Below, in pieces: positions 8,583 to 16,335 of a DNA stretch of 38,969 nucleotides. The stretch spans positions 17,379 through 56,347 of the forward strand of contig JARGFI010000015.1 in NCBI GenBank assembly GCA_029210745.1, written 5' to 3'. Every line of letters begins with the position of its first letter. Position 1 is the stretch's first letter. The position numbers and the translations under genes were made by a program. The notes beneath the pieces were generated by a model. That model did not search any database. It was not told the DNA's origin and saw nothing but the letters and a program-made list of their open reading frames with translations. Origin of the DNA: Desulfuromonadales bacterium. Lineage in GTDB: Bacteria > Desulfobacterota > Desulfuromonadia > Desulfuromonadales > JAHYIW01.

Positions 8583-9254
8583 TTGGATCTGATCTGGAAC
8601 GCTGGGCCGGTCGTTAAACTGGTGCTGCTGGTACTCGCTTATTTTTCGATCGTATCGTGGACGATCATTTTTTATAAACTGCTGGTGATTCACCGCGCCA
8701 CGCGCGAGTCGAGCGCGTTTCTGGAATTTTTCTGGAGCAAGAAGCGTTTCGACCTGATCGGCAAGGGGCTGGGCGATTTCCCCAACTCCCCGCTGGCGAT
8801 TCTCTTTCGCGAAAGCTATCAGGACCTGGTGAAGTTGCAGCGCCACGAAGGGGAACCCGAGCTCGCCGGGTTGAGCGCTGACCTTGGCGGCGTCGATCGG
8901 GTGGCGCGGACACTGCGCCGGGCGACCACCCTGGAAACGCATCGGCTCGAAAAATTCCTGACTTTTCTTGCCACCACCGGATCGACCGCGCCATTTATCG
9001 GCCTGTTCGGCACCGTTTGGGGGATCATGGATTCCTTTCGCGGCATCGGCCAGTCAGGGAGTGCGTCACTGGCCGTGGTCGCCCCCGGCATCTCCGAAGC
9101 ACTGGTCGCGACCGCGATCGGTCTGGTGGCGGCAATTCCGGCGGTCGTGGCCTACAATCACTTCGTCAACAAGGTCAATATCCTCACCGGCGAAATGGAC
9201 AACTTCAGCCAGGAATTCCTCAACATCGTCGAACGCACCATGCGGAAGGACTAG
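8583..9254 (+). CDS. tolQ: TolQ/ExbB-family proton-channel subunit
   Basis: Inner-membrane stator of the Tol (or TonB) energy-transducing motor. The 223 residues have one N-terminal membrane helix (about 9-33), a cytoplasmic segment, and two helices near 132-155 and 168-190. The second segment carries the hallmark FLATTGSTAPFIGLFGTVWGIM; the third carries ISEALVATAIGLVAAIPAVVAYN. The start codon is TTG, eight bases after AAGGAG. The gene is followed by tolR after three bases, then a TolA-like gene and tolB. That tolB linkage favours TolQ over ExbB. Confidence 0.92.
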   Translation: MDLIWNAGPVVKLVLLVLAYFSIVSWTIIFYKLLVIHRATRESSAFLEFFWSKKRFDLIGKGLGDFPNSPLAILFRESYQDLVKLQRHEGEPELAGLSADLGGVDRVARTLRRATTLETHRLEKFLTFLATTGSTAPFIGLFGTVWGIMDSFRGIGQSGSASLAVVAPGISEALVATAIGLVAAIPAVVAYNHFVNKVNILTGEMDNFSQEFLNIVERTMRKD

Positions 9255-9257
9255 GCG

Positions 9258-9680
9258 ATGGATATCGGTCAACGTTCCACGAGTCGCCGTCAACCCCTGG
9301 CGCAGATCAATGTCACGCCCTTTGTCGATGTCATGCTGGTGCTGCTGATCATCTTCATGATCACCGCACCGATGCTCGATCAGGGGATCGAGGTAAATTT
9401 GCCCGAGGTCGCAAATGCGCCGAACCTGTCCAACCCGGCTGAGCCGCTGACCGTCAAAGTCGATCGCAGCGGCAAGATCTGGCTCGGCAAAGAGCACATC
9501 GCCAGCGTCACCAAGTTGACGGCGGTGCTGCGCCAGGCGATCGCAGGGGACCAAGGGCGGGAAGTGTTTCTCGAAGCGGATCGCGCGGTAGCGTACGGTG
9601 AGGTCGTCAAGGTGATGGCGGCGACCCGCGCGGCGGGAATCGAAAAATTGGGCATGGTGGCGCAGCCCCCAGAGAAGTAG
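9258..9680 (+). CDS. tolR: TolR/ExbD-family protein
   Basis: Partner of TolQ in the proton channel: a single-span inner-membrane protein with a periplasmic domain. The 140-residue chain has the motif INVTPFVDVMLVLLIIFMIT at about 18-37, which contains the essential membrane Asp (VTPFVDVMLVLL). The periplasmic region follows, from LPEVANAPN to the C-terminal EKLGMVAQP. It begins three bases after the tolQ stop, so translation is likely coupled. Confidence 0.93.
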   Translation: MDIGQRSTSRRQPLAQINVTPFVDVMLVLLIIFMITAPMLDQGIEVNLPEVANAPNLSNPAEPLTVKVDRSGKIWLGKEHIASVTKLTAVLRQAIAGDQGREVFLEADRAVAYGEVVKVMAATRAAGIEKLGMVAQPPEK

Positions 9681-9697
9681 CCCCGGTTGTTAGCCGC

Positions 9698-10537
9698 ATG
9701 CTTGTAAAGACGCAAAATAACTTTCGCCGCAGCAGCATCAGTCACTCCCGAAATTCCGGTTTCGGGAGGATGCTGCTGGTGTCTCTTGGCCTGCACCTGC
9801 TGGTTTTTCTGCTCTTCGGAAATAACAGTTTTTTTCCTCAGGTTGCACCACGGCAGAATATTTACCATGTCGATCTGCTGACCTTGCCGGCCCCACAACC
9901 TCCGGGGCCGGTGGTGCCCAAAGCTGAGCCACCCCAGGCAGCACCGGCGGTGGTCGAACCGCCCCCCAAAAAGGTGCCACCGAAACCGGTGGTTGAACCG
10001 CTACCTCCCTCTCCACCGCCTGCAAAGCCGGTAGCCAAGAAGGTACCGGTCAAGTCTGCACCACCGGCGGTTACACTGCCAACAACTCCGCCGCGCCCCA
10101 GTGAAATCGATCTGAGTGCGGTCGCAAAGCGGATCGAGTCGTTGCAGCAACAACAGGCCCAGGACGATATCGCCGTGATCAGGGATAAGCTGGCGCAGCT
10201 CAAGGCCGGACTCAACGCGCCGGTTGCAACTCCAGAGGCAGGAGGACAGGATGGCGGCGCCGAACTGGTTGCCAAAGTCAGGGCCTATCTGACCGAGAAC
10301 TGGACCTTCTCCCCCTATCAACTCAAGGGGAATGAATCTGACGCCAATTTTCTGGTCAAATATAACGCCGCCGGTGAGCTGATCAATTTCAATCTGGTGG
10401 CCAGTTCCGGTAGCGCGATCTTTGATCAGTCGGCCAAGAGTGCCATCCTTAAATCAAAAAAACTGCCTTTCCCGCTGGAAGGGCCTCAGGAGTTTGATGT
10501 GTTTTTCGAAGTTGAAACCATCAAGAAACGACGCTAG
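9698..10537 (+). CDS. tolA: TolA/TonB-like energy transducer, Pro/Lys-rich
   Basis: Periplasm-spanning arm coupling the TolQR motor to the outer membrane. The 279 residues contain an N-terminal membrane helix (about 25-41, MLLVSLGLHLLVFLLFG). A long linker of Pro/Ala/Lys/Val repeats (about 62-145) and a Gln-rich helix follow. A TonB_C-like C-terminal domain (about 190-275) has YLTENWTFSP and LVKYNAAGELINFNL, ending FDVFFEVETIKKRR. The SHS motif before the helix (HSRNSGFGRMLLVSLGLH) is TonB/TolA-like. TolA and TonB cannot be separated by motif; position between tolR and tolB argues for the Tol role. Its stop overlaps the tolB GTG by one base. Confidence 0.82.
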   Translation: MLVKTQNNFRRSSISHSRNSGFGRMLLVSLGLHLLVFLLFGNNSFFPQVAPRQNIYHVDLLTLPAPQPPGPVVPKAEPPQAAPAVVEPPPKKVPPKPVVEPLPPSPPPAKPVAKKVPVKSAPPAVTLPTTPPRPSEIDLSAVAKRIESLQQQQAQDDIAVIRDKLAQLKAGLNAPVATPEAGGQDGGAELVAKVRAYLTENWTFSPYQLKGNESDANFLVKYNAAGELINFNLVASSGSAIFDQSAKSAILKSKKLPFPLEGPQEFDVFFEVETIKKRR

Positions 10538-11841
10538 TGATATTTTTTCGTATGGCCTTACTATTGATGCTGTTAATCAGCTGTGCCGGAGCGGCACTGG
10601 CCGATGCCTCGCGCATCACCCTGCGTGAGCCGGGACAGCAGACTATCCCTCTGGCCCTGACCCGTTTTCTGCCACTCGACGGCGTGGAGCGCCCCGATCT
10701 GGCGGCGGAAGTCGCTATTACCCTGCGGTCCGATTTTGATCTGAGCGGCATCTTCGCCCTGATCGACAGCGGGACGTTTCTGTCCGACGCCGGACGGATC
10801 GGGCTGACCAGCACCGCTGTCGATTTCAGCCAGTGGCGGCTATTGAGTGCCGAAAGTGTCATCAAGGGGGCCTATCGGCTTGATGGCGAGGAACTGACCC
10901 TCGAAGCACGCCTCTATGACGTAACCGGGCGTCGCTTGCTGGCCGGGCGTCGCTATCGCGGACGACCGCAGGACGCGCGGCGGATGGCTCACGCCTTCGC
11001 CGATCTGGTCCTGCAAAGCCTCTCCGGGCGCGCCGGAGCGTTCAATACCCGCCTCGCTTATATCTCCGACCAGACCGGGCACAAGGAACTCTACCTGATG
11101 GAGACCGACGGGCGTGATCCGATCCAGATCACCAACCATCGCTCGCTGGTACTCAACCCCGACTTTTCACCGTTGGGGCGGGAGGTGATCTTCACCTCGT
11201 ATCGGGATGACAACCCCGACCTTTACCGCAAGGAAATCTACACCGGCTTTGAGGCGAAGATTTCTCATCGTCTGGGGCTCAATATTGCCGGGCGCTTTCG
11301 CGCCGACGGGGGTGAACTGGCGGTTTCACTGTCACATGACGGCAATTCAGAACTCTACCTGCTCAGCCCGTCCGGGGTGCTGCGCAAACGCCTGACTGAC
11401 AACTGGGCGATCGATGTCGACCCGAGCTGGAGCCCGGGCGGCGATCGGCTGGCATTTGTTTCCGACCGGCGCGGCAATCCACATGTCTTTATCCTCGATA
11501 TCCCGACCGGGAAGGTCGAGCGGCTGACCTTCGATGGCAAATACAATGTCACCCCGGCCTGGAGCCCGGTCAGTGACCGCATTGCATTCAGTCGGCTGGA
11601 AAACGGTAAATTTGATATTTACACGGTACGCAGCGATGGTGGCGATGAACGGCGTATAACCGACGGACCAGGGAACAAGGAACACCCGCGCTGGAGCCCC
11701 GACGGGCGCTTTCTGGTCTATTCATCAGACGCTTCGGGAGAAAAGGCAATTCATGTGATGCGCGCCGATGGTTCGGGGGACCGGCGCCTGACTTCGCCGG
11801 GAGCGAACTACAGCCATCCCGCCTGGTCGCCGCGCTGGTAA
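10537..11841 (+). CDS. tolB: Tol-Pal system protein TolB
   Basis: Periplasmic beta-propeller that shuttles between TolA and Pal during outer-membrane constriction. The 434 residues start with a signal peptide (ALLLMLLISCAGAALADA). An alpha/beta domain follows, then a C-terminal propeller of repeated blades ending in 'SPDG'-type motifs (WSPGGDRLAFVSDRRGN, WSPVSDRIAFSRLENGK, WSPDGRFLVYSSDASGE). The GTG at 10537 overlaps the preceding stop; an ATG at 10552 is also possible and gives a cleaner signal peptide. pal and cpoB, which usually follow, are absent; a repeat and a toxin-antitoxin pair come next. Confidence 0.93.
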   Translation: MIFFRMALLLMLLISCAGAALADASRITLREPGQQTIPLALTRFLPLDGVERPDLAAEVAITLRSDFDLSGIFALIDSGTFLSDAGRIGLTSTAVDFSQWRLLSAESVIKGAYRLDGEELTLEARLYDVTGRRLLAGRRYRGRPQDARRMAHAFADLVLQSLSGRAGAFNTRLAYISDQTGHKELYLMETDGRDPIQITNHRSLVLNPDFSPLGREVIFTSYRDDNPDLYRKEIYTGFEAKISHRLGLNIAGRFRADGGELAVSLSHDGNSELYLLSPSGVLRKRLTDNWAIDVDPSWSPGGDRLAFVSDRRGNPHVFILDIPTGKVERLTFDGKYNVTPAWSPVSDRIAFSRLENGKFDIYTVRSDGGDERRITDGPGNKEHPRWSPDGRFLVYSSDASGEKAIHVMRADGSGDRRLTSPGANYSHPAWSPRW

Positions 11842-11843
11842 GT

Positions 11844-11933
11844 CGGCAAAAGAATGGCGGCTGGCGGGACGAAACCCGCCGGTTTATGATTCAATCTTCA
11901 ATGAAAGCTGAAAAGCAACTTCGCGGGTCGCGG
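11844..11933 (-). repeat. Dispersed intergenic repeat, copy 1
   Basis: Read on the minus strand, this roughly 90-bp element closely matches 38072-38150. Both begin with 24 identical bases (11933 down to 11910 here) and share TTGAAGAT, an ACCGGCGGGT-TCGT-CCCGCCAGC hairpin and CCAT-CTTTTGCC. The hairpin arms here are 11863-11868 and 11875-11880 with a six-base loop. It lies just after the tolB stop, so the hairpin may also act as a transcription or RNA-end signal. The rest of the 11842-12015 gap shows nothing else. Confidence 0.75.
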
Positions 11934-12015
11934 CCCGGCGTCTGGCCAGCCGTAGCGCTTTGACGTCACCGATCCTTTTTGTTTTTAAATATTCTCCGCC
12001 GTGCAGAAATGGATG

Positions 12016-12282
12016 CTACAGGAGTTTTTTATATACATCTTTCCGGTGACCAACTTTTACGACAAGGATGACAAGCCGTTCACCATGAATTTCGTAAATT
12101 ATCCGATAATCACCAGATCGTACTTTATGAAAAGAATGGCCTCCCTTCATTTTGGTTGTCGCAGGCTCAGGCAAATTCTCGGCTATTTCGTCAATCTTTT
12201 TCTTGACCCGTTGCAGGTCTTTCTTGGGCAGCTGTTTGAGGCTCTTCAGGACAGCGGGCCTGAACTCAACAGAATATTTCAT
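12016..12282 (-). CDS. RelE/ParE-superfamily toxin
   Basis: An 88-residue type II toxin with the RelE fold, expected to be an mRNA interferase. The N-terminus YSVEFRPAVLKSLKQLPKKD, the motif KMKGGHSFHKVRSGDYRIIYEI and the C-terminal LVILVVKVGHRKDVYKK are typical of RelE toxins, with basic residues around RSGDYR and the C-terminal HR positions. It starts three bases after the stop of the upstream antitoxin, which places antitoxin first and implies coupled translation. The target site and exact subfamily cannot be told from sequence alone. Confidence 0.9.
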   Translation of the reverse strand: MKYSVEFRPAVLKSLKQLPKKDLQRVKKKIDEIAENLPEPATTKMKGGHSFHKVRSGDYRIIYEIHGERLVILVVKVGHRKDVYKKLL

Positions 12283-12285
12283 GGA

Positions 12286-12540
12286 TCAGATAAGCCCTAA
12301 ATCTTGCCAAACTTTTTCCGCAGGGATGTTTTCTCCTGGTTCAGCAAGGGCTTCTTTTGCATCTTCGATATCAATATGGTCTTCAATAAGCTCAAGTAAC
12401 TCCAGTTCTTCCATGGAAATCAGGGCCGCAATCTCCTCCCCTCGACGGGTCAGCACAACGGGCTCTTTTCCGTACGCTACCTTGTTGACGATCTCGGCAA
12501 GCTTTTTTCTGGCTTCGGCTGTAGTCACTGTATTGTGCAT
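12286..12540 (-). CDS. Phd/YefM-family antitoxin
   Basis: An 84-residue antitoxin. The N-terminal DNA-binding Phd/YefM domain (TVTTAEARKKLAEIVNKVAYGKEPVVLTRRGEEIAALIS, residues about 4-42) precedes an acidic C-terminal tail expected to wrap the RelE toxin. GGAGG lies seven bases before the ATG. A promoter with a TGTACA-like operator lies directly upstream, consistent with the autoregulation known in this family. Confidence 0.92.
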   Translation of the reverse strand: MHNTVTTAEARKKLAEIVNKVAYGKEPVVLTRRGEEIAALISMEELELLELIEDHIDIEDAKEALAEPGENIPAEKVWQDLGLI

Positions 12541-12556
12541 GGCAATACCTCCACTG

Positions 12557-12601
12557 TGTACTTTATGTACAAATGGTACATAGTCGCTGGTCTGCTGTCA
12601 A
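12557..12601 (-). promoter_or_regulatory. Promoter and operator of the YefM-RelE module
   Basis: The minus strand has a perfect TTGACA (12601-12596), a 17-bp spacer and TACCAT (12578-12573). Over and just downstream of the -10 lie three related hexamers on the plus strand at an exact 9-bp pitch: TGTACT (12557), TGTACA (12566) and GGTACA (12575). TGTACA is the core of the E. coli YefM-YoeB operator, so the site is a good autorepression operator. Confidence 0.68.
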
Positions 12602-12667
12602 GGAATTACCTGAGCAACGCTGAGTTTCCTTGCGGCAAGAGAGTTTGAACGTTATGCGCAAAGCTCT

Positions 12668-13063
12668 CTAATCCCCCTCAATGTGCTGTAATTTGCGCAC
12701 AATCGGCTCATCGGCGGGAAGCATCTCAAACGCATCGATCGCTGCCGGGGTGACCCAGCGATGATCGGCTACTTCGCGGTTTTCGATTGCCAGCGACAAC
12801 GGCTGGCAGGTATAAGCGAGAATCAACGCTGTTCCCCAGTCGTAGCGGTGATAGCAGACCGCAAAAATGTCCCCCACGGTTATTTCAATACCGAGTTCTT
12901 CGCGAATTTCTCGCTTGAGGCCATCCTGCGGCGGCTCGTCATCCTCAAGTTTGCCACCGGGGAATTCCCACTTTCCCGCCAGACGGCAAGCGGGGCGCCG
13001 CTGGGTGATCAGGACGGTGTCGCGGTGATGCAGAACAGCGGCAGTAACAATCAGCGGTGGCAT
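12668..13063 (-). CDS. mutT: Nudix hydrolase, MutT-like (8-oxo-dGTP pyrophosphatase type)
   Basis: Small Nudix protein of 131 residues, probably removing oxidised nucleoside triphosphates from the pool. The Nudix box is complete: G-KLEDD-E-PPQDGLK-RE-I-R-EE-LGI, preceded by the MutT-like LITQRRPACRLAGKWEFPGGK. The C-terminal HRWVTPAAIDAFEMLPADEPI also matches MutT-type proteins. I chose the ATG at 13063 because AAGGA sits five bases upstream and the domain starts at once. A longer in-frame extension to 13165 has no support. Substrate assignment is by family only. Confidence 0.85.
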   Translation of the reverse strand: MPPLIVTAAVLHHRDTVLITQRRPACRLAGKWEFPGGKLEDDEPPQDGLKREIREELGIEITVGDIFAVCYHRYDWGTALILAYTCQPLSLAIENREVADHRWVTPAAIDAFEMLPADEPIVRKLQHIEGD

Positions 13064-13226
13064 GGTGTTCCTTGTTAAGGAGGGCGCCGGGTGCGGAACG
13101 TGGTTGGCGCTCAGCGGGTTCGCTGGCGGTCGCGCGACGCACTGGTTTTTTACTGACAGCGTCAAGGCAATATGCTAATAAATCGATGCATCTGCGTCAA
13201 CATTTTCTGCCAAGCGAAAGAGACTG

Positions 13227-13937
13227 ATGTACAAACTTACTGACAAAGGGCGCGGCATTCGCGATATGTTCGACACCATTGCCCCGCGCTACGATTTTCT
13301 CAACCGGCTGCTGTCCTTCGGGATTGACCGTTCGTGGCGATCTTTTGCCGTCGGGCGGCTGCGTATTCCTGAACACGGGCGGGTGCTCGACATTGCGACC
13401 GGGACAGGCGACGTCGCGATCGAAATTGCCAAGCGAACCCCGGCCAGCGTGGTGATTGTCGGCTCCGATTTTACCCAGGGGATGCTGGTTCGCGGGCAAC
13501 AAAAAGTTGCTGCATCCCCCTTTGCCCATCGCATCGTTTTTGCCAACGCGCCGTGCGAAGCCCTGCCCCACCCGGACGGGGTGTTTGATGGCGTGACGAT
13601 TGCTTTCGGAATTCGCAATGTGGTCGAGCGGCAGACCGGGCTCAACGAAATGCGTCGGGTTCTCAAGCCGGGAGGGAGGGTGGTGATCCTGGAATTCTCG
13701 ACCCCGACCAGTCGCTTCTTTCGTGCCCTCTACTACTTCTATTTCCGTCGGCTGCTGCCGTTGATTGGCGGGCTCTTCTCAAATCGCGGGGCTTACACCT
13801 ACCTGCCCGATTCGGTCCTCGAATTTCCCGCCCGCAGCGAGTTCAAGGCGATGCTGACGACAGCCGGTTTCGTTGATGTCCGCCATTTTGATCTGACTTT
13901 CGGAATTGCAACGGTCTACATCGGCGTTTGCCCCTGA
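13227..13937 (+). CDS. ubiE: Demethylmenaquinone / ubiquinone C-methyltransferase
   Basis: SAM-dependent C-methylation that finishes menaquinone (and, where present, ubiquinone). The 236 residues contain the N-terminal IRDMFDTIAPRYDFLNRLLSFGIDRSWR signature, motif I VLDIATGTGDVAIEIA (about 54-69), GVTIAFGIRNV and the ending FDLTFGIATVYIG. For an anaerobe of this type menaquinone is the likely product, so MenG is the probable role. AAAGAGAC precedes the ATG. The gene stands alone on this strand, with a YvlD-like gene about 87 bases later. Confidence 0.95.
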   Translation: MYKLTDKGRGIRDMFDTIAPRYDFLNRLLSFGIDRSWRSFAVGRLRIPEHGRVLDIATGTGDVAIEIAKRTPASVVIVGSDFTQGMLVRGQQKVAASPFAHRIVFANAPCEALPHPDGVFDGVTIAFGIRNVVERQTGLNEMRRVLKPGGRVVILEFSTPTSRFFRALYYFYFRRLLPLIGGLFSNRGAYTYLPDSVLEFPARSEFKAMLTTAGFVDVRHFDLTFGIATVYIGVCP

Positions 13938-14023
13938 TGGCCTTGCTGATCAGTTCTGCGCTGCCACCCCTTTACTTTGCGGGTGATACTGATTAAAGGC
14001 AGATGAACAAAGGGAGGACGGTT

Positions 14024-14419
14024 ATGCGCGGATTATTGATTCGCTGGATTATTCAAACATTGGCGATTATGGCCGCCGCCTGGCTGCTTGGCGGGATTGA
14101 AATCCGTGGCCCGGTTGCGGCGATCTTTGCCGCCGCAGTTCTCGGCGTACTCAACGCCCTGCTGCGACCGCTCCTGCTGCTCTTTACCTTGCCGCTGAAT
14201 ATCCTCACTTTGGGGCTGTTCACCTTTGTCATCAATGCCGTGCTGTTGCTGATGACTTCAGGGGTCAGCCGCGGCTTCGTGGTGCACGGCTTCTGGTCGG
14301 CGGTGGCCGGTTCGCTGGTGATCAGTCTGGTCAGCTGGCTACTCAATGCGATGATTAACGATCAGGGCACTATGGAAGTGATCGAAATGCGGCGGCGCGG
14401 CAACCGCTGGGAGCCCTGA
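14024..14419 (+). CDS. YvlD/phage-holin-4 family (DUF360) membrane protein
   Basis: A 131-residue integral membrane protein with four predicted helices (about 4-25, 29-52, 55-80, 91-112) and the family core GVLNALLRPLLLLFTLPLNILTLGLFTFVINAVLLL. The 'holin' label reflects Pfam PF04020; no lysis genes are nearby and its role in bacteria is not established. I chose the ATG at 14024 because GGGAGG is six bases upstream; an in-frame ATG at 14003 would put that site inside the gene. Confidence 0.85.
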   Translation: MRGLLIRWIIQTLAIMAAAWLLGGIEIRGPVAAIFAAAVLGVLNALLRPLLLLFTLPLNILTLGLFTFVINAVLLLMTSGVSRGFVVHGFWSAVAGSLVISLVSWLLNAMINDQGTMEVIEMRRRGNRWEP

Positions 14420-14430
14420 CTGCCAACCAG

Positions 14431-15036
14431 TTATTCCTTCTCCTGTCCGGTCATTTCCTGCGTATGTTTTTGCCACAAGCGCGTCCACAGCGTCCGGGGC
14501 TGCGGATCGTAAATGGCCATTTCGTCTTCCGCGATTACCAGCCAGTCCCCGCGGACAATTTCCTTGTTCAATTGTCCCGGTGCCCAGCCAACATAGCCGA
14601 GATAGACACGCAGCTTGGCATCAATCTGTTCATCGTCAAAACGATCCAGCACCGATTTGAGATCACTTAAGCCGGTGCGTCCGACAACCTGGCTGGAGTT
14701 GTCCCGCCGTTCACCGTTGCGGAGCAGGGTGAGTACCTGTTGCTTGTCGACCGGGCCGCCGAAATAAAAGATCGTCGGGCGTCCCCGAACCTCTTCAACT
14801 TCAGGCAGGACCTCCGCCAGTTTCAGGCCGGTGGGGCGGTTAAGGATGATCCCCATACTCCCGTGTTCGTGTCCGGTGATCAGGATGACCGTTTCCTTGA
14901 AACGCGAATCGCTCATCTTGTTACTCGCCAGCAACAGTCGTCCGGTCGCCGCTTCGAGGGCATGGCTGTCGGTGGCCCCTGCACAGGTCAACGTCAGAAG
15001 CAACAACAGTAGCGGCCAACAGTTTACTCGTGTCAT
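14431..15036 (-). CDS. YqgE/AlgH family protein with N-terminal signal peptide
   Basis: DUF179 protein. The body is clear: GRLLLASNKMSDSRFKETVILITGHEHGSMGIILNRPTG, then FYFGGPVDKQQVLTL, and YLGYVGWAPGQLNKEI. Unlike the usual cytoplasmic YqgE, this one starts with a secretion signal (NCWPLLLLLLTLTCAGATDSHA). It follows mltA by ten bases on the same strand, which agrees with an envelope location. I chose the ATG at 15036, with GAGGACGAG just upstream. The in-frame ATG at 15072 overlaps mltA and spoils the signal peptide. Function unknown. Confidence 0.86.
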   Translation of the reverse strand: MTRVNCWPLLLLLLTLTCAGATDSHALEAATGRLLLASNKMSDSRFKETVILITGHEHGSMGIILNRPTGLKLAEVLPEVEEVRGRPTIFYFGGPVDKQQVLTLLRNGERRDNSSQVVGRTGLSDLKSVLDRFDDEQIDAKLRVYLGYVGWAPGQLNKEIVRGDWLVIAEDEMAIYDPQPRTLWTRLWQKHTQEMTGQEKE

Positions 15037-15046
15037 CGTCTCGTCC

Positions 15047-16288
15047 TCACTTTTCCTCTCCCTCCTCTTCATCCGCCATTGCCGGGGTTGCGGCCAGCGC
15101 GTTCGGCAGCAGCACCCAAAGTCGCCCCGGTTGTTTCATCCGTCCCGCGTAGAAACCGGCTTCATCGCCAATCCCCCAGAAGAAATCGGCGCGCACCGCG
15201 CCCTTGATCGCGCCGCCGGTATCCTGGGCGACCATCAGCCGTTGCAAGGGAGCATCGCGATCCGGCCAGGTGGCGGTGAGATAGACCGGGGCGCCGAGCG
15301 GGATAGTATGTGCATCGACCGCCAGACTGCGGCGCGCGGTCAGGGGAACACCGAGAGCGCCGGGCGGGCTGGTAAAATCAGCGTCAAGTTCGCGGAAAAA
15401 AACATAACTCGGATTCTCGGCGAGCAGCGTCTGTGCCGCCAGCGGATTTTTGCTGGCCCAGGAGCGGATATTCTGCATGGACATCTGGTCGCGGGTCATG
15501 ATGTTGCGCTCGATCAGCAGTTTGCCGATAGAACGATAAGGGTGGCCGTTCTGGTCGTCGTAGTTGACCAGAATCCGGGTACCATCATCAAGATTGATTC
15601 TGCCGGAACCTTGAATGTGCAAAAAGAAGCGTTCAACCGGATCGTTGACCCAGACCAGTTCCTGTCCGGCGAGCGGCGCGGTGGGCGTATCAATTTCGCT
15701 CCGCTGCCAGTAGGGGACGACGCGCCGCCCTTCGATCCGGCCGCGCAGGCGCATCCGGTCGAGTTCGGGGTACACCTCGTCAAGGTCGATGACCAGCAAA
15801 TCCTCGGGCGTGCGATAGAGAGGATAGGCATAGGTTGGTGAACGGTGGCGACTGCCCTCCAGGTCAGGAACATAGTAGCCGGTGATCAGCCCGCTGGTAC
15901 TGCGGTCAGGATTGACCACGCGGTGGGGGATGAATTCCTGTTCAAAAAATAACCGGGCGGCGGCGCGATCCCCCTCGGCTATCTCCCGCGCCCGGGCACA
16001 GACGTCTTGCCAGACGGCGCGAAAACGCAACGGGCGACAACTGACGAGGAAGGTTTGTAACGCATCGTCATGCGCATCACTTGCCCAGCCATCGAGCACG
16101 TCCCAGCCAACCGGCTGCAAGGCGGGAGGAGCGACCGTTTCCGGAGTGTCCGGTTCAGGGCGCGTAATCTCCGGCAACGATGGCGTCGAGGGAGGGGGCC
16201 AGGGCGCAGTACAGGCGACGAGCAGGATCAGCAGGGCGAGGAACAGGGCACGGGAGAAAAAATGCAAAAACACTAAAAAAATCCTCAA
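15047..16288 (-). CDS. mltA: Membrane-bound lytic murein transglycosylase A (lipoprotein)
   Basis: Cleaves glycan strands of peptidoglycan to 1,6-anhydro products, anchored in the outer membrane. A lipoprotein signal ends with the lipobox LVAC (Cys26 from the TTG start). The MltA domain follows (GLITGYYVPDLEGSRHRSPTYAYPLYRTP, FFLHIQGSGRINLDDG). The C-terminal 3D domain has LMVAQDTGGAIKGAVRADFFWG; the aspartates in QDTGGAI and RADFFWG include the catalytic acid known in the family. The TTG at 16288 has a weak ribosome site; a GTG at 16273 preceded by GAGG is a good alternative and keeps the lipobox. Confidence 0.94.
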   Translation of the reverse strand: MRIFLVFLHFFSRALFLALLILLVACTAPWPPPSTPSLPEITRPEPDTPETVAPPALQPVGWDVLDGWASDAHDDALQTFLVSCRPLRFRAVWQDVCARAREIAEGDRAAARLFFEQEFIPHRVVNPDRSTSGLITGYYVPDLEGSRHRSPTYAYPLYRTPEDLLVIDLDEVYPELDRMRLRGRIEGRRVVPYWQRSEIDTPTAPLAGQELVWVNDPVERFFLHIQGSGRINLDDGTRILVNYDDQNGHPYRSIGKLLIERNIMTRDQMSMQNIRSWASKNPLAAQTLLAENPSYVFFRELDADFTSPPGALGVPLTARRSLAVDAHTIPLGAPVYLTATWPDRDAPLQRLMVAQDTGGAIKGAVRADFFWGIGDEAGFYAGRMKQPGRLWVLLPNALAATPAMADEEEGEEK

Positions 16289-16335
16289 GGTTAAGGGTGA
16301 TGGCTGCCATTTGATTCTTTATCAAGGGCGGGAAA

